This document shows, one piece after another, positions 1-11,643 of a stretch of 64,000 nucleotides of DNA (the first letter of the stretch is position 1; each line of letters opens with the position of its first letter). The position numbers and the translations under genes are program-made. The notes under the pieces are model-generated. The model was not told the DNA's origin. It saw only the letters and a list, made by a program, of their open reading frames with translations, and ran no database searches. Source of the stretch: Echinometra lucunter (lineage: Eukaryota > Echinodermata > Echinoidea > Camarodonta > Echinometridae). The DNA is taken from positions 26,729,999 to 26,793,998 of the forward strand of contig CM057159.1 of NCBI GenBank assembly GCA_029962745.1, in the 5' to 3' direction.

Positions 1-661
1 GGGGGGGGGAAGGAACATGTTAACACATTGCCCACTGGTGGTCCCTGTGCAAAACCTACATGTAATGTAATTCCGGCACAAAACCATACCCCATGTTTGG
101 GGATTTCTTAGATTCTTAGAAAGCGACTTAACTATACATGGATAGGATAGCGGCATTCACCCCCGCATAGGCCCCCACAGACCTGAGTATTAAAGGAGTA
201 GACATACCCCATTCCTCCCCTTCCCCCCCCCCCCAAAAAAAAAAACCATAATGCATGTAAAATTAAAAAATAAAAAACAAAATGTAAAAGAAATATCGTT
301 CAGGGCGTATCTTTGAATCATAGTATGAAGGAAAGCAGTCTAGAACTACCACCTTATCTTCGGTTTATTGAAGATTGGACAGCAAATTCGTCTTTATGGA
401 ATTAGTGTCGAGCATTTTTACAGTGTTATTGTGAGCATTATTATTTTTCAACATATACTTACCGCACGTCATCGGTTTGTATTTTTATCAAACGTAGCTA
501 GAGTCGGTCATAACTTTCACATCCAGGTCTTTCATCCATGGTGTCGCTTTGTTGTTCTTGCTTATAATTTAAATCAGCTTTATATTGTTGTGTTTCAGCT
601 GTAATTCATATAAGTTAACATGTGTTTACTTTGTAATACAGTTTTTTTTTTTTTTTTACCA

Positions 662-887
662 GGGGCGCCGCCGGTGTATTTTGATACGGGGATGGGGGAG
701 GGGAAGATGACCAAAGTGAGTTACGTTTTGAATTAAAACAAAAATAGAGATACGTGTATGATATAGTTGAATGATACCTCTCTTTTCCCCACATCGTTCT
801 TTGTTTTTTATCCTCTTTTTTCTTTTCATTTTGGTCACTCGAAAAAAAAATAGGGCCGTTGCCCCCTGCCCCCTTTAGCGTCGCCCA
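662..887. mobile_element. Short TIR element, GGGCGCCG family, copy 1
   Basis: The left end GGGGCGCCGCC and the right end ...CGTCGCCC form imperfect terminal inverted repeats rich in G on one side and C on the other (GCCCCCTGCCCCC near the right end). The interior resembles the element at 14253-14532: both contain an ATATAGTTG word followed by a CTCTCTTT/CCCC stretch. No transposase is encoded, so it is a non-autonomous element. Confidence 0.5.
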
Positions 888-1347
888 TGTTTTCGATGAA
901 ATAAGATCAAATTGAAATAAAGAAAAAAAATTAGACCGAATGTTTTCAAATCATGTTAAGAATTATGTGTAGGTGAAAGCTGAAGCTGTAAATGCGGGAT
1001 CAAGGCAAAATGTCTGAAAAATTACATAACAGACGAAGTACATGTTTGTGCCACTGCCAATCAATAGTTTTCTGTGGAAAATACATCGAAAATTTTCCTT
1101 AATTCCATTGAATGCCCCAAAATTTATAGTACATTTGAAGAATCACCGATCATTGGAATTTTAATTTGTAATCCCCTTCTAGCTTCTCATGCATACCGAT
1201 CAAGAATCCAATGCGCATATTATCCATAGATAGAAGAGAGTGGGGAAAAGAGAAAACAAAAGACTTGATCGTGACCTCAACACCTGCATGCACTGGCCTT
1301 AAGTGACCCCATGTTTGTTTACTTCTATACTGGGCCAGGCCGTCTGG

Positions 1348-1378
<31 letters not shown>

Positions 1379-1382
1379 TCTC
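1348..1382. repeat. (CT)n microsatellite
   Basis: About 35 bp of CT dinucleotides with minor interruptions. The RERERE-type reading frame on the minus strand is an artefact of it. Confidence 0.9.
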
Positions 1383-3270
1383 CTTCGGAGTTCAACTCGT
1401 GGCAATTGCGTAATTTACAAGTGCTGCAAATCTTTCAACACTGGTCTTCTAAAGAGGAATTTAAGGGGCGGATTAACATAATATCGATATGAGTTTTTTT
1501 TTCTTTTCATGAGTGGATATAGCAGAAAATCTATGGCCTTACCGCCAAATATTTAAAGGAGTGGACTACCTTTATAAATACTAAACTTGTTCTGCTGAAG
1601 AGAGAGAAGAACGGAAGCAAGAGTATAAAGCGGAATAAAGGATACGATATATTAATTGTTTTTTCGTGTGTGATTTTCTTGAATTGATCGATGTGCTCAT
1701 AATAATAGGAGCAGAGGAGAAAGAGAATGGTGATATGGGTAGGAGAAAGAGATGAGTATTAGAACAAACAATTTCGTGCCCTTTGTTTTAATCCGTGCGC
1801 GCGCTAGTTCAAAGATTGGCATGGCGGAGGCTCAAGACAAACATGAAGAATGAAAATAAAATGAAGAAATGATCATAATTATAACTAAATAAAATAAAAG
1901 TGCAGGGAATGTGAACAGAAAAAAAAGAAATGAAACAATCTGAAAATGAAAGGATGTGGAACAATGAAAAATTGAAAATGATCACGAAGATTGAACAGGT
2001 CTCGCGAAGTGGGGAGTGATCGTGTCGAATCAAGACACAAAATTAGGATTATTAAACTATGGAAGGGACACATAATTATTATAAAGCTATGGAAGAGAGT
2101 CCCTCGATCTATATTGAGGAAAAGAATGAGGGTAGCGCATGTATAATTGAATCGTAGAAGCCTAACTCCTCAGCACAGCAATGAAGAGAAAGAACATTGT
2201 CGTAGACGTCCGTAGGTCATGTGGCAAACCATATATTTATTTCAAATCTTCCATTTCTGTCTTTTTTTCTCTCTCTCACAACATAGTGTCTTATATATTC
2301 CCCCTTCAACTAATTTATTAATAATCGACGGTATTCCCACTTGTCCTAACGTAACCTCAATTTCAACCAATACAGTCACGTAAATCACTGCACCGAAAAC
2401 ACTCACTGCACTGCATGCACTGCATTCGTAGTTGCACATGATTTTCGTCTGCACCGAGTCCAGACAAGACCCGACACGCTCGCAAACAAAACTCACAAAA
2501 CCAAGGATTTTTTACTCTGGGATTTTAATTCAGCATCATGAAATTAAAAGGGATTTTGAAGTAATAAACAGTTTACATGAAGGTATGACCTCTTTTTTTG
2601 TCAGAGTTTGTCTTGTTTTACTTTACAACAACATATTTAATTTAGTCGAGAAATGCGATACGTGTTGGATCTATGTAGTAGACCACATAGATCTACTTAT
2701 CGCATTTAGACACTCGAACAGTGAGACAGACGAAGATTTTTTTCTCAGTTTTATAATGAATTAGAGAAGAAAAAAAAGAGTTAAGTTACACCATAAACTT
2801 CACAAGCGTCATTTTCATCAACCATCATTACCATTCCATCATCATTTCATCATCAACAGCAGCTATTTCAACCATCATCCCCGTCATCAAGCTCGGCGTT
2901 CCGCATGATGTGTGTACACGTAATAGGCATACACATGTGTTGCATAGCTTGTATCGTAAGTCGGTCATTGTTGCGTCACAATGCATGCAGCGTTCATCGC
3001 GCGCGCGCTCTACTTGGCCAAACCGATGAACCGAAGGCTTTGCCGTTCACCTTGAAATCCGCGCGTGCGCGCCCGGTGCCTCACCGAACGCGAACCGATA
3101 GCAAACCGAATGCCTCCCGCGGTCTTTAGGTGAGCAGCAAAACCTCGGGCAGGAACCGCGGAAAGCTTCCGAAGCCTCTGGATACATTACCGTTCACCGA
3201 ACCGATGTGCCAAAACCTTTAGGCGGTAGTGTACTTTCTTCATATTTTAAATGTTTCAATACAATATGCT

Positions 3271-3664
3271 CTTCACCCCTGGTGCTGCGATAATCATATT
3301 CAAATTCTGTTTGGCGGGGCCATTAACATGAGTATGTAATACTGTGCTCATCAGCCCCTCTGCTGTGTTAATCATAATCGAAACCCATTTGGTGGGGCTG
3401 TAAACACGAAGAAGGGAGTCTTTATTAAGAAGATTATAAAGCAATAATAATAATTTTCATTTTTATAATTATAATTATTATTATTATTATGATCAGAAGT
3501 GATGATTGATCAACACATTAAAAATATTAATAATAAAAAGAGAGTCAAGATGGACGAGTACTCAGAAGTCATAATTGATCATGACGATGTACCTGGGCAT
3601 CAGCCCCACTTTACTATACATGTACAGTAGGAAGTGGGGCCTGAAACGTAATCATAATGATTAT
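3271..3664. repeat. Degenerate direct repeats of about 60 bp
   Basis: Two copies (3271-3331 and 3349-3409) share the order CACCCC/CAGCCCC, CTG, ATAATCATA/TTAATCATAATC, TTTGGYGGGGC, then a T/GTAAACA-type ending. A third diverged partial copy at 3597-3664 starts with the same CATCAGCCCC word and carries GTGGGGC and AATCATAATGATTAT. An AT/ATT-rich tail follows copy 2 near 3440-3490, which suggests an interspersed element with internal duplication. Confidence 0.5.
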
Positions 3665-4474
3665 GCCAAAATCCTTAACTTTTAAAACTAATTTCAATAG
3701 TTATTCCCAGTAGCTGAATATACCTAATTCTTAACAGTTAAGTTAACTGTTAACTTTAGATCATCAAAAGTTTAAAATGAATAGCTAGGTTTACATTGTA
3801 GGTCTACTGACAAGCATTTTCCAAAATAGCTGACAACAGACAAAATCTAATGTTATCAATATCATCGATTGGTTACAAAAACATAGTCTTCATCGCAGTT
3901 CATTAGATTTGAAAATTTTCTAAACCCGTTTTGAGGGGCAGTTTTGATCAAGCTGTTAAAAAATGAAGTAAAGGTCAACATAAATTGATGGTAATGATAC
4001 AAATTCTACATTTATGTAAGAAATGTGTTACTAGTAAAATTTCATAATTTATTAAAGAAATGAAAGTTGCATTTGCAATTGCCAATGTTAGTAAGTGTGA
4101 GGATACAATGATCAACAAATTATTGCAAAAAGACCATTTAAAAAGGATAATGAAATCTGGATATACCACAATTTTTTTAAAAACTTGAATGCAATTCAGT
4201 GTATCAGACAATGCGTGTGATAGGTTTTCTAAAAACTTTTTGCTTGAAAAAGGAAAAGTGTAGGTGAGAAATTGTTATTTTATGGGTCTGTTATTTCAAT
4301 ACAGACTGCACCGTATTTCAGAATCGATTTTATGATTGTGTTATTGTTTTATTTAGTTAAGTTTTTTGCCATTTCTAAGCTTAGTTGATATTCTGGTGAA
4401 TTTCTTTCCACTTCCCACCAGAGCTCCCTAACATTAACATGCTTTAATTCTCACTGCATATTTCTTTAACTTAG

Positions 4475-4633
4475 TGTACGAATCTCTCCAAGAGGACTCG
4501 ATTATTTGGTACATCATCCTGTAGTATGCAAACTGACAGTGGAAGCTCTCCTCCCATTAGCTGTTTCCCCATCCCAGATCGCAAGACTTTGCCAGAAGAC
4601 TTACAGCAGGTCATGGATGAGGTAGAAGAGAAG
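4475..4633 (+). CDS. Paralogue A, exon 2
   Basis: Acceptor ...TTTAACTTAG before 4475 and donor AAG|GTTAGT after 4633. It has 53 codons in phase 0 to 0, the same length as exon 2 of paralogue B. It encodes a variable lead (CTNLSKRTRLFGTSS) that aligns with the B exon at FGTSS/QGTSS, then the conserved PISCFPIPDRKTLPEDL segment. Confidence 0.8.
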
Positions 4634-7600
4634 GTTAGTATTTAGTTTTTGTATGAGTTCAAAGGTCAGATTACTGTAACTACAGGGTCAGAACTGCATA
4701 AATCAGGATACCAACAAGAAAATAAAAATTCTGTTCAATTTGTTTCCAAGTTTTGAATAAAATCACAAACATTAGGAATACACATGTATGTGCAAACTAG
4801 AAAATAGATTGGAAAAGAAGAAGAAGAAGAAGAAGAAAAAAAAAGTATGGATGAAAATAGGGGGATTTTCTAATGCCAATTCATATTAATGTTAAGTTCT
4901 CCCAAACAATGAAATATGCAGTAAGCTTCAGGCAGTCTTCATTTGATTTAGATTTGTTATGTTAAAATGCATGAATGAAAAATTATGAAGCATTCTCAAG
5001 GGATAAAAAAAGACTCTCTTCATATATCATTTTCATTTATTCTTTGACAAGTGGTTTAAAAGATATGTAAAATACTTGGACAAACCTTAGTGTCTGGTTT
5101 GACTCTCAGCTGAACATGGAGACCCACATATCCAAAACATGCAAAGCAGCCTTCTATCATCTATATAACCTTCATCACATCTGTAAATACCTAACTCGCA
5201 TATGTATCAGTGCACTGGTCCATGCCTTTGTAACAAGCAAATTAGACTACGGTACTGTAATGGACTGCTTTTTGGCTTACCAGAATCTCAAATATGTAAA
5301 TTGCAACTTGTACAAAATGCATGTGCAAAACTTATCTGCAATTCCCCCAAATTTTCTCATGTAAGCCCATCACTTCATGATCTGCACTGGCTTCCAGTAC
5401 CGCAGAAAATTAAATTCAAACTACTTCTTCTTACTTACAAGGCACTCCATGGCTTGGCCCCCATTTATCTCAGTAAACCCCTGACATTGAAATCACCATC
5501 CCCGTCCTACAGGCTCCGTAGCTCCAATGACACCATGCTCCTCAGTATTCCACCGTGTAAAACAAAGATTACTCTACTAGGTGACTGTGCCTTTGATTGT
5601 GCTGCTCCCAAACTCTGGAATAGTCTCCCTCCCTCAATTAGACATGCATCATCAATTAATTTGTTCAAAAATCTTCTGAAAACTTACCTGTTTCAGGAGA
5701 GTTTCCGTAGATACGCTTGTTGTAAGGCATTTTTGTAGAGACAGTAGGCTTCCCAGCTTCCCCCTTAGCTATGATTTAACTTATGTTCATTTATGTTATT
5801 GTTGGTATTGCCCCTCCTATTTTTACAATGGATTGTTCTGCGCAGTTGAGTATATTCCTATAGAAATTGTGCAATATAAATTTACAATTATTATTACTTA
5901 CAGAAACCTCTATGCAAAGTATTGTCTTCATTTTTTGCATTTTATCTGTTTGGTAGAAACTGAGCAAAGAAGCTTAGTTTCCTTTTCACACTAAAAAACA
6001 GTCTCATTGTTTTTTCCTTCAAGATTGTCATGCTTTAGTGGGGACAAAAATGTACTAATCCTAAAACCAGGTACCTTCAAACACCAAAAGATCCTCCAGA
6101 AATTTGACTGCAATTATGCACAGTTTTAGTCATAAGTAGCACTCAAGGCCAAGTCATTATGCAAAACTTAGTCTTCGAGAATATTTATTTACACTGTTTT
6201 TATTAAGTTATGCTCATACCTCTCTAAAAGCAAGTAAAGCATAATGATGGTGATTAGAATTTCATTGTAATGGTAAAGTTAATTTCACCTTTTATTTTAA
6301 AAAATGAATGGTTGAAGTTGTGAAAAAAATGGGTGTTGAAATTATGTTGATAGCAAGTGTATCATAATTTCGGGAAAAACTAGTAAGAGACATAAATGAT
6401 GAGCATAATAACATGTTTATTTCTGTATGCCCTGATTCCCATAAGCTTTGATTTATATATACATGTATAACTACCATTATCTTTCTGTTATTTACCCTAT
6501 GAACTGTAGAGTGGATTTCTGCCCAACGTTTTCAAGATGCTATCCTATCATCCAGACTCCTTCCGTTCCTTCTTCAACTACTACAATGTCCTGATGGAGG
6601 ATAGTGGCAACCTCACCAAGGCCGATAAAGAGATGATTGTTGTAGCAACAAGCTCTGTCAACAACTGCATGTACTGTATCATTGCTCACAGTGCACTGCA
6701 CAGAATTTACAGCAAAAACCCAACATTAGCAGATGAGGTAGGCATGATAAAACCTTCACCTTCCATAAAATGAGCATATCAGGATTATGAATACTGACTT
6801 ATATCCATGTACATGGAAGGTGTTGTTAAAGGAGAATGCAACCCAGACATCAGTGTGCTTCCAGTGAATGAAGAAGAACAAAAAGAGTAAACAGTGATAG
6901 TTTGAGCAAAATCGGACAACCTGTTCAAGAGTTATGAAATGTGAAAGTTTAAATAAATCCTTATATTATGGGGATCCTTGAGTTGGCAACTCCACCAGCA
7001 TCTGTGATATCATCGTGGACAACTCTCCATTCATTTTGTACACAGAATTTCACATTTTCTTCATATTCAAGAAAACTAGAATTTTGTTTGATTTATTGTT
7101 TGAGTGTGACATGGCTACATCAATTCTGCAAGCATTTTGAGAAGAATTATGTTGATTCCTGACTTGAAATTTCATAAAAATCAAAATTTTAAAAAGATTT
7201 ATGCACAAAATGAATGGAGAGTTGTCCACGATGACATCACAGATGCTGGCAAAGTTGCCAACTAAAAAATCCCAGTAATAGGGATTTACTGAAACTTTCA
7301 AAATTCATAACTTCTGATCAGATTGTCCAATTTTGCTCAAACTTTCACTGTTTACTCTTCTTGGTCATCTCCACTCACTAAGAGCACACTGATTCCTGGG
7401 TTGCATTCTCCTTTAATTCCCCTGCATTAACTATATACAGTCCAAAAGGAAATTTGTACATGTAGCTTTTCCAGTATTTCATTGTAAAGGCTTGTTAGAT
7501 GTGAAGAGGGAAACCCCGGCTTTTTTCTGTGTGTGTGTGTGTGTGTTCACATACTGCTCGGTAAACCATGCCACTTATGGTAATGAACGTGCATTAATGC

Positions 7601-8865
7601 GTCAACGCTCAAATAAAAGAGAGTTGTGCCAAAAGTTGCGCAGACAAACACAACATCACATTTTGCATTGATTTATAAAGAATTGGATTGGTCCACAGCT
7701 TTTTACGGCCAGGAGGCAAAAACATAATTTTTGCCTCTTGCCTCTGTGACTCTTTTGTGCCGCCTCATATCCCGTTCACCCGTAAAAAAAACACACAAAA
7801 AATAGAGGGTTTACTGCTGGGGTTTGCCATGCCATATCTGAACAAGCCTTAAGGGTCCAGAAACCACAAACGGTACATACAACAATCATTTTGTATTCCG
7901 GGGCCCCATTGCATAAAACTTACCATCAATGGTAACCTTGTCATCAATACTAACTTCCATGGAAACCTCAAATTTGATTGGCTGTTGAGCAATGTTACCA
8001 TGGTGCTTACCATTGATGGCAGGGTTACCATTAATGGTAAGTTTTATGCAATGGGGCCCAGATGTGCCTTTTTGTGCCAATACATTTCTCTATGCTACCT
8101 AAGTCCCCTTTGCTTTTAGCATTGATTACCCCAATATTCCTATTCTTCATATTTCAGAAAGTTGAAGGAAAGTTAGGAAACCTGTCTTGAATTGCTGGTA
8201 TTAGATATTACAGATTCGGAAACCGAAAATACCTTTAGTTCTAGATATATACTAAATAGTAATGAATCACTTGAAAAAGTGCCTTTTTCATGGATTTTAA
8301 ACTGTCATACATGTATAATTTCGTGTTGAGTGAGTAGCGTGGGTGTTATATAGTGAGGTTTATCATAACTCATAATTTGAACATACATTAGCACAGAATC
8401 TGAATGCCTATATCCTCATGTTCAGTGTATGGACATTAGATGCCTAAAGTAGGTGTATGTTTCAGTCCACAGTGGTCTAAACCATGAATTGAATTGCAAA
8501 TTCCTTCATGTATTTGGGCTTGGTATTACTAGTGTTATGCATCAAAGAATGATTTTGCAAACAATTCAGTTCAGGAACCTGCTTGTCTGATATCCCTACA
8601 GATTGTTGCCAACATCCACTTGGCAGCCCTGGACTCGCGGCAGAGGGCCATCTTAGACCTGGCTTTGGCTGTCTGCAAAAATGAACCTATCACGGAGGAA
8701 CACTTCACCAATCTTGAGGCTCATGGACTAGATCAGGAGGATGCCTTCATGGTGGGCAGTGTAGCTGCTTTCTTTGCTATGTCCAATCGTCTGGCTCACC
8801 TGACGAGCTGCAGACCGAACAAAGAATTTCACTTGCTTGGAAGAATCCCCAGGGAGAAGAAATAG
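4475..8865 (+). CDS. AhpD-like peroxidase-related protein, paralogue A (exons 2-4; first exon not found)
   Basis: Members of the AhpD/carboxymuconolactone decarboxylase superfamily are small all-alpha proteins that reduce hydroperoxides through a CxxC pair. Three exons are joined in phase 0 at 4475-4633, 6510-6737 and 8602-8865, giving 216 residues plus a missing start. The first part holds a conserved FPIPDRKTLPEDLQQVMDEV segment, a substrate-side lead-in seen in peroxidase-related proteins. Counted from the first codon of exon 2, exon 3 holds Glu94, Cys106, Cys109 and His113 in the order E-x11-C-x2-C-x3-H, the AhpD catalytic spacing (Glu118, Cys130, Cys133, His137). Exon 4 supplies the RQRAILDLALAV and HGLDQEDAF helices and ends in GRIPREKK. 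Exon lengths of 159 and 228 bp match paralogue B exactly. The start codon is not visible; by analogy with B a presequence exon is expected upstream. All active residues are intact. The substrate in animals is unknown. Confidence 0.85.
5073..5900 (+). pseudogene. Non-LTR retrotransposon (CR1/L2-like LINE) 3' end, frameshifted
   Basis: Inserted in intron 2 of paralogue A. Reading starts near VWFDSQLNMETHISKTCKAA and continues through KLDY, where the frame breaks (about 5250-5262). It then continues in another frame as CNGLLFGLPESQ..., SLHDLHWLPVPQKIKFKLL, TYKALHGLAPIYLS and APKLWNSLPPSIR, with a stop near 5738. This is the typical C-terminal part of the reverse transcriptase polyprotein in CR1/L2-type elements. 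The 3' UTR ends in TGTGCAATATAAATTTACAATTATTATTA, the simple-repeat tail of that group. It is 5' truncated and frameshifted, so inactive. Confidence 0.85.
6510..6737 (+). CDS. Paralogue A, exon 3 (CxxC catalytic exon)
   Basis: Acceptor ...GAACTGTAG before 6510 and donor GAG|GTAGGC after 6737. It has 76 codons in phase 0, starting SGFLPNVFKML and containing the active-site stretch NNCMYCIIAH. About half of the residues are identical to exon 3 of paralogue B. Confidence 0.9.
6830..7412. mobile_element. 583-bp TIR element with TTAA target duplication
   Basis: The left end AGGAGAATGCAACCCAG and the right end CTGGGTTGCATTCTCCT are near-perfect terminal inverted repeats. TTAA flanks both sides (6826-6829 and 7413-7416), the target preference of piggyBac-type elements. 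Further inverted similarity runs inside: TTTGAGCAAAATCGGACAA near the left and TTGTCCAATTTTGCTCAAA near the right, and TGGACAACTCTCCATTCA against TGAATGGAGAGTTGTCCA. It encodes nothing convincing. It sits in intron 3 of paralogue A. Confidence 0.8.
7488..7849. mobile_element. TIR element with TAA target duplication, AGGCTTGTTCAGAT family, copy 1
   Basis: Starts AGGCTTGTTAGATG and ends ATATCTGAACAAGCCT, flanked by TAA at 7485-7487 and 7850-7852. Three-base TWA duplications are the hallmark of PIF/Harbinger elements. The ends carry GGGAAACCCC and GGGGTTTGCC words. The same family recurs at 60301-60486. It is non-autonomous and contains a short (GT)n tract. Confidence 0.75.
7901..8059. mobile_element. 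Palindromic MITE, GGGCCCCATTGCATAAA family, copy 1
   Basis: A 159-bp near-palindrome. The arms GGGCCCCATTGCATAAAACT and AGTTTTATGCAATGGGGCCC are perfect complements, and ACCAT/ATGGT words extend the pairing inwards. The core contains TTTGATTGGCTGTTGAGCAA. Related elements lie at 11759-11891, 12584-12731 and 54718-54865. Confidence 0.8.
8602..8865 (+). CDS. Paralogue A, terminal exon 4
   Basis: Acceptor ...ATATCCCTACAG before 8602; stop TAG at 8863-8865. It encodes 87 residues beginning IVANIHLAAL, with KNEPITEEHFTNLEAHGLDQ and the final CRPNKEFHLLGRIPREKK. About 60-65% of residues match exon 4 of paralogue B over the shared part. Confidence 0.9.
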   Translation: MVANIHLAALDSRQRAILDLALAVCKNEPITEEHFTNLEAHGLDQEDAFMVGSVAAFFAMSNRLAHLTSCRPNKEFHLLGRIPREKK

Positions 8866-9707
8866 TGCTGATAGAACAACCAAAAATTTCTATCTGGATC
8901 ATAGAGCCTTTTTTTGTGTATCGAAAATGATGTAAAGTAATTAATTCGTTGTATATCTACTTTTTTACAGAAGTTATGGGCGAGTCTAAATGTCAAATGT
9001 ATTCATTCATTTTGTGTGCAATGCGTTACTTAGTAAAATGGAATTATAGAGATAATGGACATTGCCATTATCATTCTAAGTTCATATCTATCCTATCACG
9101 TTTTCAGTCATTCAACCTAAATTCTCACGTGTATTCAAATTTTTGATGCAGTGTTAGACAAAAAAAATTGGCTATGGGATTTCCATTCACTATTCAAATA
9201 CATGTACATACCACCATACCTATCATTGCATTGATAAGAGGCATTGCTCAGTAATGCACATTTTTAGGAAAAAGGGACACAATGCAGGTGGAAATATTGA
9301 TATACCTAAACCAATAAATATTTTCTCTTTATTGATCAATTTTATAAAACGAGGACAAGGGTGTAACCAATCAGACGCGCTAAAATGAGCCACGTGTGCG
9401 CTCTTTATTTTTTTGCTAACATGCACCGAGTGCAAAAAGTGCGCAGAAAAAAGCATAACATGCACTCTGACTGGAAATCCTCATGTACGCGTATGCTACC
9501 ACGAGGCACAAACCACGTGCGCGATGAAATACGCATAGTTTTATGTAGCAAGGACATTGATGCGTGTATCATTGCTGCTAAGTTAATGCTGCACCTATCA
9601 TACAAAGATAGCAAATGGCAGCCTCCATGACTGCGAATGTTGTCATTTCAATCAGCTTCGTAGCTTATATTCTGGCCTTTATTCATGTTGTCGACCCGTT
9701 TTAAAAA

Positions 9708-9875
9708 ACAAATAATTCATGCATTGTGGCTCGTGCATTAGTGACACACACTGCACTCGGGTAAGTCACAGTGAGTTGGATAATGGACTCGACAAGTCTT
9801 GTTCGTTATCCCATTGTGATTTAATGTTCGTGCAGTTGCGCATGCACTAATGCACTCGCAAGCATGAATTATTTG
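9708..9875. mobile_element. Inverted-repeat element, ACAAATAATNCA ends, copy 1
   Basis: ACAAATAATTCATGCATTG on the left pairs with AAGCATGAATTATTTGT on the right, and GTGCATTAGTG pairs with GCACTAATGCACT inside. The outer flank ACCCGTTTTAAAA preceding it also occurs, inverted, at the right border of the element at 55902-56087. The two are therefore one family. Confidence 0.6.
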
Positions 9876-9909
9876 TATAATATTATTTCATACTACTCAC
9901 TGTTAGATC

Positions 9910-10194
9910 TTAATCACACCGTTGGTCAAACATTAATTTTTTGAAACTGACATATTTTCCCATCAAAAAAGGAAGGATCATAAAAGTCAGCAATGGTTCC
10001 CAGTACTGTCCAATGACTAGTACTGCAAGTATTTGATTCACAGAAGTGCACATGGTGTATAATGAGTCAAACTGGGATGTCTTCATGTCTTCAATGTACC
10101 ATCTATGTTTTCTTCTAATGAACTCATTAGCAAGCATCATTGGTATTAAAAGTACACCAATCACTTTGAAAAAAATTATTTGTGTACAGCTCAT
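9910..10194 (-). CDS. Unassigned hydrophobic reading frame, possible exon or gene fragment
   Basis: A 94-codon minus-strand frame ending in TAA. It looks protein-like: a hydrophobic segment (VIGVLLIPMMLANEF), a charged loop (RRKHRWYIEDMKTSQFDS), then a long hydrophobic pair (ILAVLVIGQYWEPLLTFMIL, PFLMGKYVSF) and a basic end. An acceptor-like TTATTTCACCAG sits immediately before it on the minus strand, so it could be the last exon of a membrane protein gene or a stranded fragment. No partner exon was found and I do not recognise the family. Confidence 0.25.
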   Translation of the reverse strand: MSCTQIIFFKVIGVLLIPMMLANEFIRRKHRWYIEDMKTSQFDSLYTMCTSVNQILAVLVIGQYWEPLLTFMILPFLMGKYVSFKKLMFDQRCD

Positions 10195-10961
10195 ACTGGT
10201 GAAATAACACCTAAAACTTTACCCGACATTCTAGGGGTTAATGGTTAAAGAGTTTGAAGAAAAGAAATAACATAAGACTGCACAATTGGGGCATTCTCAT
10301 ACGTCGACTAGTCAATCTCAATAATCACTTTTGTGTTAATACCTATTGTTATGTGATGATAAGACCAATTTCACATTTTCTATAATTTATCAATACTTAA
10401 TCAATACTTCTACAGGAAGTAAAACAGGAGGTTAAATGTTTGCAAACTTCACTCTTCTTCAGAAAGTATTACTCAAACATCTTCCAACTAAAGCTATGAT
10501 GCACTGGTCACTTTATGGTCTTCTTATTCACTACATTACTCCTTCCAGATAACTGACCCACTCCCCCAATAATGAGTAAAAGTTATGACATCCATTAGGC
10601 CTTTGGTCAAGAGCTCAAGGTTGACCAACTCCCAATAGAGGGTTTACCCATTATGAAAGGGGTTCACTTCAGGACTCCAGAGAGAGAACCAGAATACTTC
10701 AGAATACTTCAGACTACATTCAAGACATCATCATCAGAGTACAGTAACCATCAGACTTACTCTAGATTCTGTTCATATTTTTGATCTTCAGCTGAATAAA
10801 TGTTAAGTTCATACTTTAACTGACTTTGAGTCTTCGTGTCTTCATACGTATTATCTATGCTGGAAGAACTAAAGAATAAATCCGATTCCAACACAACAAT
10901 ATTCTATCTCTTATAGAAGTAATGTTTAAAGCTTGGATTTTTAATATAGTATGGTGACATT

Positions 10962-11643
10962 GGGTGATTTCAAGTACGGTGTTGGAGGCTGGTGTTGGTG
11001 TGTGAGAACACCAACACAGCCTCTACACCGAACTTGAAATCGTGCTGGTGTTGGGATTGACCCCCAAGATTGAACATATTTCCGGTAGTCAGTGTTGCTT
11101 GCTGGTGTCGAATGTCATCTGCTGAACCGAGTATAATGGTTTGTGTTGACAATTTACATGCAATTTCCCCATTCACCAACACCAGCCCCTAGGGATCAGG
11201 AAATTCATGATTTCAAGTACGGTGTTGGTGTTGGTGTTGTAATCATACATGTTATTGCTGCTTGTCCCTCGCAGAGCAGCGGCGCTGTTTGCTATGGCCA
11301 CTCGTCACATGTTGGTGGTTAAACCCATTTTGCAGTCAAAACAACTTGGAATAATCAAAACCATATATTTTCCATGGAAGAGTAATATTTTTCCTCATGG
11401 ATTCTTCAAATGATTATGCAATTTGAATCCAATAAGATGTAGATTTATTAGAAATTCTGAGGGAAAATGATGTAATCGTCGAGATTTTTCGCTATAGTGT
11501 ATGACGTCACTCGGTGTTGAGCTATCGATAAGATGATTGGTATCATCCCTGTAAACTGACCGTCGGTGTTGGAGCTTGGTTCAGGAGCCTTTCCACGCTC
11601 TCAACACCAACACCAACACCACACATCGAACTTGAAAGCACCC
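10962..11643. mobile_element. Foldback element built from GGTGTTGG repeats, ATT target duplication
   Basis: The ends GGGTGATTTCAAGTACGGTG and CGAACTTGAAAGCACCC are inverted, flanked by ATT on both sides (10959-10961, 11644-11646). Inside, a complete hairpin of about 80 bp occupies 10964-11043 (GATTTCAAGTACGGTGTTGG... against ...CACCGAACTTGAAATC). A second GATTTCAAGTACGGTGTTGG arm starts near 11211 and pairs with the right end, so hairpins are nested. GTTGGTGTTGGTGTT runs dominate the arms. No coding content. Confidence 0.65.

Larger units (their letters stand above)
1..4474. other. Non-coding repeat-rich flank upstream of peroxidase copy A
   Basis: No supported coding exon was found here. 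The stretch starts with a G run (probably a contig edge or homopolymer), then AT-rich sequence with a C/A homopolymer near 220-245, a terminal-inverted-repeat element at 662-887, a (CT)n tract near 1350, an ATC-rich tract near 2810-2860, a CpG-rich patch at about 2990-3230 with repeated GAACCGA words, and a set of degenerate direct repeats at 3271-3664. The missing first exon of peroxidase copy A may lie here or to the left of the window. Confidence 0.6.

Noticed and set aside
2905..3129. Plus-strand frame rich in Arg/Cys as exon 1 of paralogue A, or the nearby ATG at 2981 giving a basic leader
   Set aside because: Neither has a phase-0 donor at a suitable place, and the sequence is a CpG-rich repeat-like patch with recurring GAACCGA words.
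5116..5738. Functional host gene at the LINE
   Set aside because: The sequence matches the C-terminal part of non-LTR reverse transcriptases, is frameshifted, and ends in a retrotransposon tail.
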